Part shown: piece after piece, positions 49,760 to 61,929 of the stretch
Position numbering within the stretch: the first letter of the stretch is position 1
Layout: the number at the start of each line of letters is the position of its first letter
Source: Pyropia yezoensis
Lineage: Eukaryota; Rhodophyta; Bangiophyceae; Bangiales; Bangiaceae
Length of the DNA: 64,000 nucleotides
Assembly: GCA_009829735.1 (NCBI GenBank)
Contig: CM020620.1
Coordinates: 19,504,020 to 19,568,019 of the forward strand
Reading direction: 5' to 3'
Made by a program: the position numbers and the translations under genes
The notes under the pieces: model-generated
The model's database searches: none
The model's input: the letters and a program-made list of their open reading frames with translations, nothing else
What the model was told of the DNA's origin: nothing

Positions 49760-50595
49760 CCTGCCGGGGCGCGTCGGTTCGAGCAGCCCGCGGTCCGCCA
49801 CCACCAAGAACGCCACCCCCCGTGTCTTTAAGGCAAGAAGGGATACCGCGACAGCCGCCGACCTGATCCCGCTCGCGCGACCGTGTCTGTGGCGGGCTCC
49901 CGGCCGGGGGCGCCCCGTGGCGTGCCCAACCGTGAGCCGCTGCTGCCCCGGGGGCGGGGACACTGCACAACGCGGCTGTCTGCAGCAGGGCCGGTGGGGT
50001 ACGCGCCCCCAGAGGGGCCCGGCGTGACGAGGGGCGCGGGGCGCCCCAGTGGTGCGCCAGTGGTGCCCCCCAGCCCTTTCCAAGTCAAAACGTGGTGGGC
50101 ACGGCGGGGCATCTGGACAGACGCAGTCTCAGCACCAGCTCTTCGTGGCTGCTCTGCCCTGACGAGCTGGCGTGCCTGTCAAACCACACAAAGCCGCCCG
50201 CGGCTCCGGCTGCCAAGAGGATGAGGATGGGGCGGAGACCAGCAACAAACGCAGATAATGTATGCACCCACTCCCACCGAAAAGCAATCGCCGCACACCC
50301 AGCATAAAGGGAACCAAGCCAATACGAAGTGCAAAAAAAAAGAGAGACAAGGCAGCCAGCCCATTCATACCCCCCAAAAATAATGTGCAACCCAAGGCGT
50401 GTCGTTATTCACATCAGTCGGGCGAGGTGAGGGAATCAATAGTGAAGAAGCCGAGCAGCGGCGGCTGTGGCGCCGGCGCCGGGTGATGGACCCCTGGGCG
50501 CACGGCGCCAGGACAGGTCGCCCCCGTCACGCCGCCGCCGCTAAAAGGGGCGGTGAGTGGCGCTGCCGTCGCACACCCCCACCGCGCCAACTAGC
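49760..50595. other. 3' flank of the zinc-finger gene
   Basis: Downstream of the minus-strand C2H2 gene. A minus-strand frame at 50085-50390 encodes two hydrophobic stretches but has no ATG and is not called. A-rich 50325-50345 and 50385-50400 could hold the 3'-processing site. No gene seen. Confidence 0.4.
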
Positions 50596-53399
50596 TCAGT
50601 TATACGTGAGCGGCTGTGGCCGGCCCATAACGTAAGGGCCATCGCCAGAGATGCTAATCCCAGCGGGACCACTGACCGCGCTCGCCGGGATCGGTCCAGA
50701 CCCAGAAAAGTCCGCGCTGGGCGCAGACAGCAGGCTCGTGGCGTCTTGCAGTGGCTGCCCCACAACTGGCGGATACTCGCTCTCCACCTTGAACCATGAG
50801 GGCACCCCTGGCGGTGCGTAGCCTCCCCCCACGTCCGGGAAGCCTCCGGCACCGCCGCCACCAACGTTACCCCCACCCACACCCGTCCCGCCGCCGCCGC
50901 TGCCATTGCCAAGACCGCCACTGGTACTGCCTGCGCCGCCAGAAACACCACCGCCGCCGCCGCCGCCGCCACCACCACCGCCGCCGCCACCACCGCCGCC
51001 ACCACGACTCGGGCCGCCGCCGCCCCCTGAGTTCCTCCGGTAGTCGTAGGGGTGGAACGCGTCCCCACCGCCGCCGGGGTTACCCGCCCCCCCCGCCCCG
51101 CCGCCGTTGTCTCCACCGCCCCCGGGTCCACCGTCTCCGGAAGAGTGGCGGCGCTGGTGAACCGTCCGAGTGTGCTTGTCCAGGTTACTCTTCTCCCCAA
51201 ACTCAGCCGCACACAGGGCACAACGGAAGTGGCGCTGCTTCTCATGGACCACCAGGATGTGGCGAACCAGGTTGCCCTTGTGGGAAAAGACACGCCCGCA
51301 CGTAGGGCACGAGTAGGGTCGGATCTTGTCATGTACCGTGCGTACATGCTTGGTCCGGTCTGACTTCTGGCCAAACGCAGAGTCGCATCGGGGGCACAGG
51401 TAGGGCTTGAGCTTCTCGTGCACCGTCCGGACGTGCTTGTCACGGTGATCCTTCTTCTGGAAGCGGTAGCCACAAGTGTCGCACCCGTACGGGCGCTCAC
51501 CCAGGTGCACCATCCGCATGTGTTTTTGGAGGTTGTCCCGCCGTCCAAAGGGCAATCCACAGCGGGAGCAAGGGTGGGAAGACTTTTCCTCCGGCAGCGG
51601 GTGCAGTGCGGGAGGCATCAGCGCCTGGGAGGGAGATATGCCGGCAGAAGACGCCGAGTGTGGCATTAGCAACGAGTTGACGTTGCTTCCGCCACCGCCC
51701 AGCCCCCCCTGCGGTGGAAGAGGCCGCAGCGGCGACTCCTCCGCGTACCGCTGCGGGTGTTGCGGGAGTGGTGGCGGCTGCTGCTGCGGTGGCGACATGT
51801 AGAAGAGTGGCTGCGCGCTGCCAGAAGTTGAGGCCGCCCCTGGGTGGCCGCCATGACCACTACCGCTGCCCAAGCCCCCGCCGGTTGAACCGACGCCCGT
51901 GTTGCCCATGCCGCTACCGGCCCCACCACCCGGTGGACCACCGCCTCCATAGTCTGGTTGGGGGTGCCGCAGGCGCCAGGAATCAAAGTAGCCGGGCGCG
52001 TATCCCTGGCCAGTGCCAGTGCCACCACCACCGCCACCGCCACCACCGCCCGCACCGCCTGCTCCACCCGCCCCGCTAGCGGCACGGGTTGGGGGGATGG
52101 ACGGCGATATCGCAGGCATGGCCGAGTCGAATAGCCCAGGAAGAACAGATGATCCTTGCGAGTCCACTGGGTGGGCGGGAGGTGGGAGGCCAGGTGGCCC
52201 CTGAACTGGCGCAGGTCGAACCATCCAGTCAGTCTCGAAGCCTCCACCTGGTGGGCCTAGCCCGTGCGGGTGAGAAGGGGGCGGTGGAGGGGGGTCATCC
52301 ACACCACTGATGCCGCGTATTCTTGCGATCTGAGTCAAGGTAAAAGGGCAGGAAGAGCATGGCGGGTGTAGACAAGGCAGAAATATACAAAAGGCAACAA
52401 CGCAGTCATGCGTGAAGCACCATACCATGAGACCACCAGAGGTTAACATCGCCACCCACGCCGCCAAAAGAATAGAGAGGACAAGATTTGAGAGGGCACA
52501 CCTTGGCGTTCACCACCACGCCGAGGTACAAACCTGCACTGGCAGGGCGGTGAGAGAGAATAGCCAAGGTGGCCATGCACTTGGCCCATCAAAAGCAGTT
52601 CGCAACAGCCGATCGGAACCTCCAGCCCCCTACGTACCAATGATCCATCAATGCGGTGCGGTGCGTCGCCACCAGCCGCGGCACTGCTGCCAGCTCCGCC
52701 GCCCGTACTGCCCGGTCCTGGGCCACCCACCGATCCGCCAGTGGGCCCAGACAATGGGCGGTTCATGCCCATGCCCATGCCCAGGCCCAGGCCCATCCCA
52801 GCGCCGCCGGCAGGGCCCTTGGCATAGCCGCCACCGCCGCTGCCCACATCGCCACCGCCCCCAAACAGGGGCTGGGGCATAAAGTTCAAGTTGGCGCCGC
52901 CGCCAGCACCGCCGCCAGCACCAGCACCACCGACGCCCATACCGCCGCTCCCGCCGCCGCCACCGCCACCACCGCCGCCGCCCGTGTCCCCATACCCCCC
53001 AGCACCTCTCGGATCGTACATGCCACCGCCGCCACTGGGCCCCCCGCCCCCCGTGTCGCCAACGCCGCCGTCATACATGTCTCGCCGGGAGCCATCGCCC
53101 GCCCGGGCATAGTAGCCGCCCTGCAGAGGGGGCAACGCCTGCTGCCCTGGGCCCGGCGGGTGCAACCCATACTGCATACTTGCGTCGTCGGGCCTGGACT
53201 GGGGGGGGGGGGCACGGTAGCCCCCAAGGTACGAGCGGCTGCCCCCCGGCGGCGAAAGGCCGCCCCTCCCGCTACCACCGCCGCCGCCGCCCCCACCACC
53301 ACCACCACCGCCGCCACTGCCACCCCCGCCGCCGCTGCCGCCACCACCACTGCCGCCCGGCCCCCCACTTGATCGTGTGTGGTGCTGGTGGGGGTCCAT
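50596..53399 (-). CDS. five-finger C2H2 zinc-finger protein, two exons
   Basis: Join of 53399-52638 and 52329-50596 (minus), 831 residues. The ATG at 53399 (MDPHQHHTRSSGGPGG) is the first in exon 1; the frame is closed by intron sequence shortly after 52638. The donor is G/GTACGTA, the acceptor TTGACTCAG/ATC, phase 0, and splicing joins a readable frame to IARIRGISG. Exon 1 and much of exon 2 are Gly/Ser/Pro-rich. Residues ~508-648 hold five tandem C2H2 fingers, beginning CSRCGLPFGRRDNLQKHMRM and linked by ERPY/KPY/RPY-type linkers; all Cys and His pairs are visible (CxxC, HxxxH). After them comes a Gly-only repeat region. Tandem fingers with conserved linkers imply a sequence-specific DNA-binding nuclear factor. 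The orthologue is not recognised. Confidence 0.85.
52330..52637 (-). other. spliceosomal intron of the C2H2 gene
   Basis: 308 bases, GT...AG on the minus strand, donor GTACGTAG, acceptor preceded by TTTTACCTTGACTCAG with a TTGAC-type branch candidate close to the 3' end. Both flanking frames acquire stops inside it. It is the only intron I can support in the window. Confidence 0.8.
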
Positions 53400-56300
53400 G
53401 CGGCCAAGCACCGGCCCCTGGTCACGTGCTGGGGCAGAAGGGGAAAGTCGCAGAGGCCCGGTGCAGCGTCAAGGGTATAGGCAACTCGACAGGTGATGCA
53501 AGGACGGCGCTCCCCAGTTGCGCCCGCAGACGCCCCGCAAGGAATCAAAAGGCTGGGCGCCACCCGCGGCGGCGAGGCGGCGAGAAGGCCACGGTAGCAG
53601 GCCGCCCCACAGCCAGCCAGCCAGCTAACCGAACCGCCTGCTCGCCACTGCCTGCCCGCAGTCAGCTGGCTCACAGGCGCGTATACAGTCTCCACCGAAT
53701 CAGGAGCGATGCGCCCGCCGCGGAGCAGGGGGGGTCAGGGAATCAGACTTGGCTGGTCGGTGCGTACAAACGCTGTGCACCACGCGGCCACGGCCCTAGG
53801 ACGTGGCAGTTGATCAGGCCTGGCAGGGCCGGCACACGAGGCGTGGCCGTCAGCAGGGGCTGAGCGGCGAGCACGTGCACCTCTGTGTCAAAAGGGGGGG
53901 GGGGCGGTCGACCGTTGAAAGCTCCTCCGCTCGTCGGAAGGAGGAAGGGGGGGGCAGGGGAGGGAGGGACCCGCAGCCGTGCAAGGCAGCGACGCAGGCG
54001 ACAAGAGGCGCAGATCGACGGTGTGTTCCTGTGGGAGTCGTCGCCCTGCCCAGGACGATGGCGGCCAGACGCGGGCGTCAGACAACCTCAGCGAAGGCCC
54101 CTGTCGGGGGCACGCGCGGCGCACAAGCTTGTGCGGCAGAACACCCCGCCTGCCCGCGCCGCGTCCGCAGCTGAAAGAGGTGGCAAAGAGCGTGCACCCG
54201 CGAACCGTGGACGGGCTGTGGGACACCCCGTCAGCCACCCGGCCAGAACCCCCTTCCCCACTGCCGGGAGAGGGTTCGTCCACAGGGCCACGCAGCAGCT
54301 GCAGTGGCTCTTCCTTGCTCGCACGCCCCGGTCACCGCCGGCGCGCGCGCGCGCCCACGGCGGGTACCCGCCCACACGCGTCCACAAGAGCCAGCAGAGG
54401 GAGGCAACGGCGCGCTGAATCAGGCCACCCCGCGCCGGAGGGAGGGAGGAAGTGTCTCCTCAACGGTCACCAACGACGGGCGGCGCAGGCTCCCAGGCTG
54501 GCAGCACGCCCCCCGGCACCGGCGCCCCGTCAGCCGGGTCACACCACACGCACGACCCGCCGGGGATGTGGTGAGGGTGGCGAATGTTGACGAGGCCGTC
54601 CACCAGCACCAGTGAGTCACGGTCGGACAGGGGGAGGTGGCCGGGAGTGGGGGGGCTAGAGGTGTGCCGTGGTGGGGTGGCTCCGTGGCAGGAAAGCAGT
54701 CGCGAAAGGCGGGACCAAGCTTCGTCCGTCAACCGCGCGCCGGTGCGTCCAGTGCCCCCCCCTGCGCTGCGGGCGCTGCGGCCCCGGAGTACCGCCGGGT
54801 AGCGTGAGCTCCTTGCCACGCCACCCGTACAGCAGTGGCGACGACAGCAGGAACCGACGAGACCGGGGCGTGGCGGGGCAGGACGTGCAAGCCGCTGTGA
54901 GCAGGTAGGACAGTGTAGCACACCGCCCGCTGCTGCTGCCCGGCGCTGCCGCTGCAGCTCCCGCTGTCGCCGCTACCGCTGTCGCTGCTACTGCTGTCGC
55001 TACTACCGCTGCCGCTGCCGCTGCGGCTGCCACCACCCCTTCCGCCGCCGCTGCCCGCCGCGGCTGCAGCCGCTGTCGCCGCTGCGACAGCCGTACGCGC
55101 GTGCGCGTCGAGCCGCCGCCGGGGTAGTGGCGCCGACGTGCGCAGCGAGCCCTGCCGCTCCCCTCCCTCTACGGCTCTGCTCCCCCTCTCTGCCCACCCC
55201 GTGTCCACCGCCCCTCCGCCTCAACGCGACGTGGTCGACGCGAGGTCGCCTCTCCGACGCGGCACGCGCGGGAGGGCACGGGGAAGCCCGACCGCAGCGG
55301 CGGCGGGGGGAGGGAGGAAGGCGCCCCGGACCAGCAGCCGCCGCGAGCGTCCGACCGCGGCCCTCACCATCCGCGCCCGGCAGGGACGATGGGGGGGGGG
55401 GGGGGGGGGCACGCGGCGGCGATGCACGGCACGCCCGCCGGGGGGCGTCAAAGGCAACCGCACACCCTTCAACGGTCCTTCGGGAGGGAGCCGAGGCGTA
55501 GGGGCCAGAAGGGGGGGGGGTAGAGGGTCCCCTGCCGGCGAGCACGAGAGCCCCCGCGCCGGGGGCGTGTGGGTGAGGGTGGAGGGTGGCCGCGCCACGC
55601 CCGCCGACGACGCGGTCTCGCGGCCACGCAGCGGCACAGGTGGGGAGTGATAGACGAGCCCCCCCCGCCCCCGCCCCCCGCCAGCAGCAGCAGCCCCCCC
55701 CCCCCCCCCCCCCCCCCTGCGCCCCCTGCGCGGTCTCACGACCGTCCGCCGACACCGCGCCCGCGAGTAGGTCCCGGAAGAAGAGCAAGGGACGAAACGA
55801 GGCGGTGGGGGTGGCGCACAACCCGCAGACGACGAAGCGGGGGAGAGAAAAGGGGGGGGGGAGGGGGGGGGGCAGAGGGACAGAGGGGGAGCCGGCCGCG
55901 GCCCGGGGCGTGGCAGGGGCGGGACGGAGGGGAGAGAGAGCGAGCCGCGTCTCCCCCGCCGGCGGGCGGCCGACGCGACGCGGTGGGCCAACGCGACGCG
56001 GTGGTGAGGGACGCGCGCACGCGCGGAGGGGGTAGGTAGGCGGGGGTGGGAAGGGCCGGTGAGGGAGGAGGAGACGCCGCCGCCGGCCGCGGGCTGGTCG
56101 ACACGCTCGCGGCCGTGTCGGCGAAGCGGCGGCAGCGGCGGCGGCGGCGGCGAAGGGGGGGTGGGGGGCGGCGGTAGGGGTGGTGGCGGTCCCAGGGGGG
56201 GGGGGGGTGGCGGGGGGGTGGCGGCGGGTCTGTCGGCGGCGGCGGCACGGGAGCAGGCGCGCAGCCGCAGGGGGGGGAGGGCGGGGAGGGGGCGGGCGGG

Positions 56301-57838
56301 CGGTGGGTGGGGGCCGGCAGACGGGGCCAGCGGGCCTGGGGTGGGTGGGGGTGGGACACACGCGGCGCCCGCCCACCCAGCCGCCCCCCCCCCCCAACAA
56401 GCTCACAGCGGGGAGGTTCGCGGCGTGTGCAGCGCGGCACCGGGGCGGTGCGAGGGGCGGCGACGACGCGATGGGGGGCGGGATGGTGGTGTGGTGGCAG
56501 AGGGGGCGCGGAGGAGTGGTGGTGGTGGCGCCCCGCCCGCGGCCGTGTGGCCGCGGGTGAGAAGGCCAATTGAGGGAGCGCGGCGGCCACTGGCGTGGGG
56601 GGCAGGGCGCCGCGTGCCCCTTCCTTCCTACCCTCCCCCTTGCAGCACACCCCCCCTCTGCGCGCGGGCAAGGGGGGACCGGGGGGTGGGAAGAAGGCGA
56701 GCGGCACCGGCCGGCCGGCCGTCGGTGGGCATCAATGGGAGACCCCCCCGCCGAGGGCCGCGCGCGGGCGGTGACGGGAGCCCCGCGCCACGCGCCCCGG
56801 CGTGTGAAAAAACGGGTGGGCACGGCGAGCCCGCCTCGGGGGCGGCCGCCGGGGGGGAGGGCGCAAAAAAGGGAAGAAAAAGATACGAACGAAAGAGCGG
56901 CCGCGCAGCGAGCACCCGCGGCCGGCGGCACGTCCCCCCGACACCCGGGCGGCCAGCGGGCCTCTCCCACACCCACACGCAGCGGGACCAGAGCGTTGGG
57001 ACAGCCGCTCGCACAGCAGACGGCACACCCCCTTCCCCCCCCCCCCCCCGTGTGCGGGCGGCCACGCGGGCGGCCAGCCGGCCGGCCGGCTGGCTTGCCG
57101 CCCGCCGCACGCGGAGCGTAGCGTCGGTGGGGAAAGAGAGGGGGCGCAGCGGCACAGGCGTGGAAGGCGGAGAGGTGGGGGGGGGCACACCGCGAGAGCG
57201 GCGTGAGCGCGAGAGCGGGGTGCCCAAGGGGTCCGGCCTTTTGCAGCAATGCAGACAGCCGCCAGGCTTGGCGGTGGGGGTGGCGGCGGTCGGGCCGGGA
57301 ACCCGGGGGGGGGGGGCCAATATCGCAGCCCCTTCCCGTGTTTCGTCTGCAAGCGCACGACCGCCGAGCCGGGGGGCTCCCCCTCGGACAGGAGGAGGGG
57401 GAGGAACGAGAGGGGATGCGAGCACGGGTGGAGCCTTGGTGTATGGAGTGGCCGCGGGTCACACGTCGTGAGGCGGGGCGGGGACGAGCGGCGGGGGTCC
57501 GCTCCACCTGGTCAGCAGGGGCGTTCGTCGCCGGTCAGCACCAGCTGGGCGGTGGGGGTCAGGTGGCGGACACCCATTGGGGGGCGCCGATTTCGCCGGT
57601 GTGGCGGCACGACGACGACTACGGGCAGCTTATGCTCCAACAAGGAACGGACTCACCACAGCAGCACGGGCAGAGGGGGGTGGGCGAAGGTCGGGGTGGC
57701 AAGTTGAGAGGAGGATCCGAAACCCGACGCAGCCTGACGTGACCCCCCTCGGGGGGCCCACGGCCTATCTACCTATGCGAAGTGACAACTCCAGGCGCGC
57801 GGTCGCCATGGGACAGATGCGAAAAAATATGGCCGCCA
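53400..57838. other. low-complexity GC-rich stretch, no confident gene
   Basis: The largest minus-strand frame (55003-57507) is Pro/Arg/Ala-rich without domains and is most likely spurious. A GCTGTCGCC/GCTACC-type triplet array lies at 54940-55040. Minus-strand 54460-54920 contains a more protein-like run (DRDSLVLVDGLVNIRHPHH, GGSCVWCDPADG) without an ATG; it may be an exon of an unresolved gene. G/C tracts at 55390-55410, 55690-55720, 56190-56230 and 57030-57050 limit frame reading. Confidence 0.4.
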
Positions 57839-58609
57839 TCAGCGACGAATCAGATCCGCTCGCCAACGTGTCCAGCTGCAAACGCAGCCCGTCCCGACGT
57901 CGCTGGGGGGGGGGAGGGGGGAGGACGTGGGCGGGGGGGAGGAGGGTCTCGGGGGGAGCAGGCGCTCCTCCCCCCTACGCAACGCCGCCGATTGGTCGGC
58001 GCCGGAGCGATCGCCCCCCATGCTGATGGCATCCACGGCCGCAGCCGACCGCCGCCAGTGCGCCACCACACAGGACGGCCTTGCCAGCGCACGGGCCTTG
58101 GACGGGGGGTGGCCACTAGACCAATAAGCGAGGGTGTCCGTGATCTTGCACCCCGCAGCCAGGAGCCGCTTAGTCTGTGGGTGAGCAACAGCCGTTTGGG
58201 CCGCGTGAGGATTCCCTCCTCTCAACCGCATCCTCGGCCATCACGGCCAGAAATGCCCGCGCAGCGCGGCGCCAGGTCTGGTCGCCGCGCCACGGTCACT
58301 CCCACCTCTGACGCCAAAATCGACCAGACACAACGTCGGAGCCTCTCCCGGCCGCCACACGGGCAGGTCATGGGGGTGCTCGCGAGGTGCGGACCGCAGA
58401 GGCGGTGGCGGCAAAGGATTCAGGGCCTCGAAGAGGAAGAGAGACCGTGCGAACAAGCCCCACGTGCGGAACGCGGGGGGTGGGGGCGTGGGCATGCGAT
58501 CCACGCCGTGGAGGCCGCCGTCAGACAGAAGGAAACGGCTGGAGACCGCCTCCACGCGCGAGAGGAACCTGCACGCTCGAGTGAGTGGCCGGGGGACGCC
58601 TCCCATCAT
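57839..58609 (-). pseudogene. possible unrecognised ORF with one in-frame stop
   Basis: On the minus strand an ATG at 58609 opens a frame of 122 codons (FLSRVEAVSSRFLLSDGG, FRTWGLFARSLFLFEALNP, TLCLVDFGVRGGSDRG). It meets TGA at 58241-58243 and continues in the same frame to 57839 with KRLLAAGCKITDTLAYWSSG. Hydrophobic patterning and residue mix are less biased than in the neighbouring shadows. No family recognised; chance coding is a serious alternative. Confidence 0.22.
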
Positions 58610-61600
58610 GGGATGGGTGTGGGGAAAGCCGGGGGTGTCTTCACCACAGAGGGTGGAGAATTGCGTCGAAAAGGGAGACTAAAAAGACACGTCGACCACA
58701 CGAGCAGGACCCGCGGGTGGCACACCCGACCAGGGTTGCACCAGCCGTGGTGACCGACGGGGCAGCCACGCAGCCCCACGGGCGTTGGCGAGCCAAGCGC
58801 CGGGCCCACGCCTCGCCCGCCGCGCCGCCCACGGCGCCCCGCGGCGCCACGCCGCCCCCTAGCTGGCTGTTGCAGTCGTTGGCGTCCCCCCGCGCCAGTC
58901 CTCAACGGCCGACCCCCTCCCCCCTTCCCATATCTTGCTGTTCCCTTGCACAAAAAAAAAAAAAATAGCGGTTGATTTCTGCCACTTAAGTGCAAACTAC
59001 GCCACACCCGCAACGACCGAACGACACCCCCAGACCCGCCACGATGAGCCGGGTGGGGCCCACCCACCCTTCCCAGCAAGGCCACCTCGGTGCGCTGGCG
59101 GCACCGTTGGCGGCACAGAACCCGCCGCTGCCGGCTGTAGTTGGGGGGGGGTAGGGGGGAGGGGGGGGTGGGCCTCCCCGGGGTCGTCCCAGGGAGGAAT
59201 CGCCCGCCCGACGGCTCGTCCGTCTCCTGTCGGGAACCGTAATCGGCTGGGGTCTAACTGTTAACTGTCAGCCAGGGGGGGCCTCTTGGGTTCATCGGCT
59301 GGCCCTTGCCAGCGTGGCGGTGGGGTGGATGCCTCCCGCGCTCGTCCAATGGGTGCTCAGCCATTCTTTGCCCGCCCCACAGCCCACCTCTCAGCAGAGA
59401 TCTGGGAGACACTGTCAACCACCGATCACGCAATGAACCGTGAAAGCTGCTGGGTTTCTCTGCGCTTGCACACCAGCCCCGCCCGGACGCCAAGGACTGG
59501 TCCTGTCTCCTCCTCCCTCATGACGTGTCACGAAACAGCCCGTACACACTCCCGAGTCCGGTGCCAGGCGCTGGCCTATTTTTATTTCTAACGCGCCAGA
59601 GCCGGCACTCCCCAGTCTGTTCATCCTCCGTCCGTGGTGTCGCGAGGACCTGACCGGCCCGTCGCTCGTTGGTGGCTTTACGGTCTCGTAGCCCTTCTCC
59701 CCGGGCGTGCCCAGTGAGCTCCCTGATAGCACAGGCATCGAGTTGCGCCACCGGGCGCGGACGCTCCTCGGAAAGATCTAGAGGAGAATGAATGCAGCCA
59801 CAAGGGTGCGTGCATAGAACACACTGCTGGCCCTCGAGTGCGGGCCATGCCCGCGAGCACACAGCACAAGCGAGAGTGCCTTTTTACGCTTTTCTCATGC
59901 CAACGCGAACTAGTGGGGGGGGGGGGGGGGGAAGGCGGTGGAGAGCGATGAGTGAATACTCTACGCGTAGGCCCTACGCCCGAGGGCATACGCGTAGGCC
60001 CTACGCGTAGGCCACGGGCACGCGACCGGCAGGGCCGCCGCAGCTGCACGCGTCTGTCGCCGCGAGGGGCGGGGGCACGGGTGCGATTCCCCTGCATAGG
60101 GTGCGCCGGCTTGTTGAGCGGGCACCCGCTCCTCCTGCAAGGGCCGGGCTGTGGGGCAACGCATCCCTGTGCCATCGTCGGCGGACCCGTGAAGCGTTTC
60201 AAGTCGGAAATAGAACCGGTGAGACTAGTAGAGAAAAGCGAAGGGTAACTACAAGTGGCGGTCGCGTGGGTGCGACAGACGCTTCCCTCGTATATATCTC
60301 GTGGGACGCTCCTGAGTCCGGCCCCCCGCTGCGTCGGACCGACCCAACGGCTGAGTCATGGTTTTTCCCGCTGTCACCGAGTCCTGATCATCTTCCTGCA
60401 GACGTCGTATTTCAGAGGCTCACGATAACCTGTGCGGGCAAAGGCCTTGTTGTCAGCTCGACCCCGGCGCACCTGTGTAGTCCGGCCCGCGCTAGGTGAG
60501 TCCCCAGCGCTGTCCCTTTGCTTTCACCTCTGAGTCTGTTGCCGCAAAGGCCTGTTTGTGGTCGTGAAGCGCGGAAGGGTCAGGATCAGCGGGGAATGAG
60601 GGGCAGGTGGGGGTGCGCAGGGGGGGGGTGGGAGAGCGGGCGGGCGCGGATTGGGAGTAGGGTGTGACAGCCATTGAATGAGCGAAATGGGAAGAACGTC
60701 GCCTCCTTCTAGCTCACCGTGCACTACCATCCTGACAAAGGATCGGAGCTTTTGCAACCGGTGTGTGCCGCCCCACCAGCACAAGAGCCCGCTTTTTGAC
60801 GGTATTCTTCACGACGGGGTACGAGCCCACGCGGACAGTGTGCCACGTCTGTACGCTGCGTCAGCAGAAGAGGTCCGAGGGGCAATGATATCATCTGGGA
60901 GGCGATTGGGGCTGCCACAGCCTGCAGTTTGAAACTGCGACCACGTCAAAGGAAATACAAAAGGACAAAGACCACAGCAGAAGCCCAAATGCCACTGCCG
61001 TCGTACAAGGCTGTACGATATAGCTGCTCCGGATGCGCAGTGACGACGAGTAGAAGAAACGAGCAAGAGAATAGACTTTTCCTTTGGTTGTTGGAGCTGA
61101 TACGCGGGCAGCACCCCTCGCCACCTTCCATTGGTCATTCGGGGACAGCTCCCCCAGCACTTCCCCTCCTCTGCCCCCCCAACTGCAAACGATGTTCAAG
61201 CGGATCCGATACGGAGGCGTGGTGTGCACACACAGAGCTGCGGTATGCCGCTCCAAGCAAGAGGCAGCGGGCGAGACCGGCGCGTACGCGACAGTGTGTC
61301 CACGAGGGCGGCCCCGATCCAGTGGGAGGTCGGGCTGACGGCCTCGTTGATGGGTATATTTTTGGAACTTGAGAGTGCAAGAGAGACACTCGTACCTGCT
61401 TGAGAGTACCGACACTGCCCTTCCTCGTACCGCCCCTTCTCTTTCTCGCAGGACCGGGAGTGCTTCTGCCCACCATTATTGGCCCCCCCCGCCGTTGACC
61501 CGTGACTTCGAGACGCCTCGGCTATTTTTAATCGGTTGCACTTGTTTGGCCCGCCGCCGCGCCTCGCGCCGGCGGCGGCACGAGAGCGCGACGCACCGAT

Positions 61601-61929
61601 GAGCCGGCGGCCCCGCCGCAGAGAGACGAGGACCGGGGCGACGCCCGACGGATGGGCAAACAAGTACAGCGCCAGTGGTTTAATTAGAGAGCTGAGCGAC
61701 TGGCTTGCGGTCCGATGGCGGTCGTGCCGGCGCGGCGCGAACGAGCACCAAGACACTCGGCGGGGCGCGACAAGCGGCGGGCAAGAGAAGCCCGGCGCCG
61801 CGGGGCAGCCCCATCGGGCGTGCCTCACGGGTCACGTGGGAATATGCCCTTCAGCACCACTTCACCCACCCCCCTTCCACGGCCGCTTGGTCAACCCCTT
61901 CTGCTGTTGTTTCGGGACGGCAGCCCCGC
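58610..61929. other. intergenic, no convincing gene
   Basis: Short overlapping ORFs without domains on both strands. A-run at 58952-58964, G-run at 59918-59930, a palindromic repeat cluster at 59961-60013 and a TATATAT string at about 60290. Composition is more mixed between 60900 and 61550. Confidence 0.4.
59961..60013. repeat. TACGCGTAGGCC palindromic repeat cluster
   Basis: TACGCGTAGGCC occurs at 59962-59973, 59989-60000 and 60002-60013, with the dyad GCGTAGG-C-CCTACGC twice (59965-59979 and 59992-60006). It could bind a dimeric protein or form small hairpins. No neighbouring gene gives a clue. Confidence 0.6.

Noticed and set aside
49750-49800. GGTTCGA string suggesting a tRNA T-arm
   Set aside because: No matching acceptor, D or anticodon stems around it.
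50085-50390. Small minus-strand frame with two hydrophobic segments
   Set aside because: It has no ATG in that frame, lies in the 3' flank of the C2H2 gene and overlaps another open frame.
55003-57507. 834-codon minus-strand Pro/Arg-rich frame
   Set aside because: No domain, no conserved-looking block, residue use fully explained by C-rich DNA; other frames are equally open.
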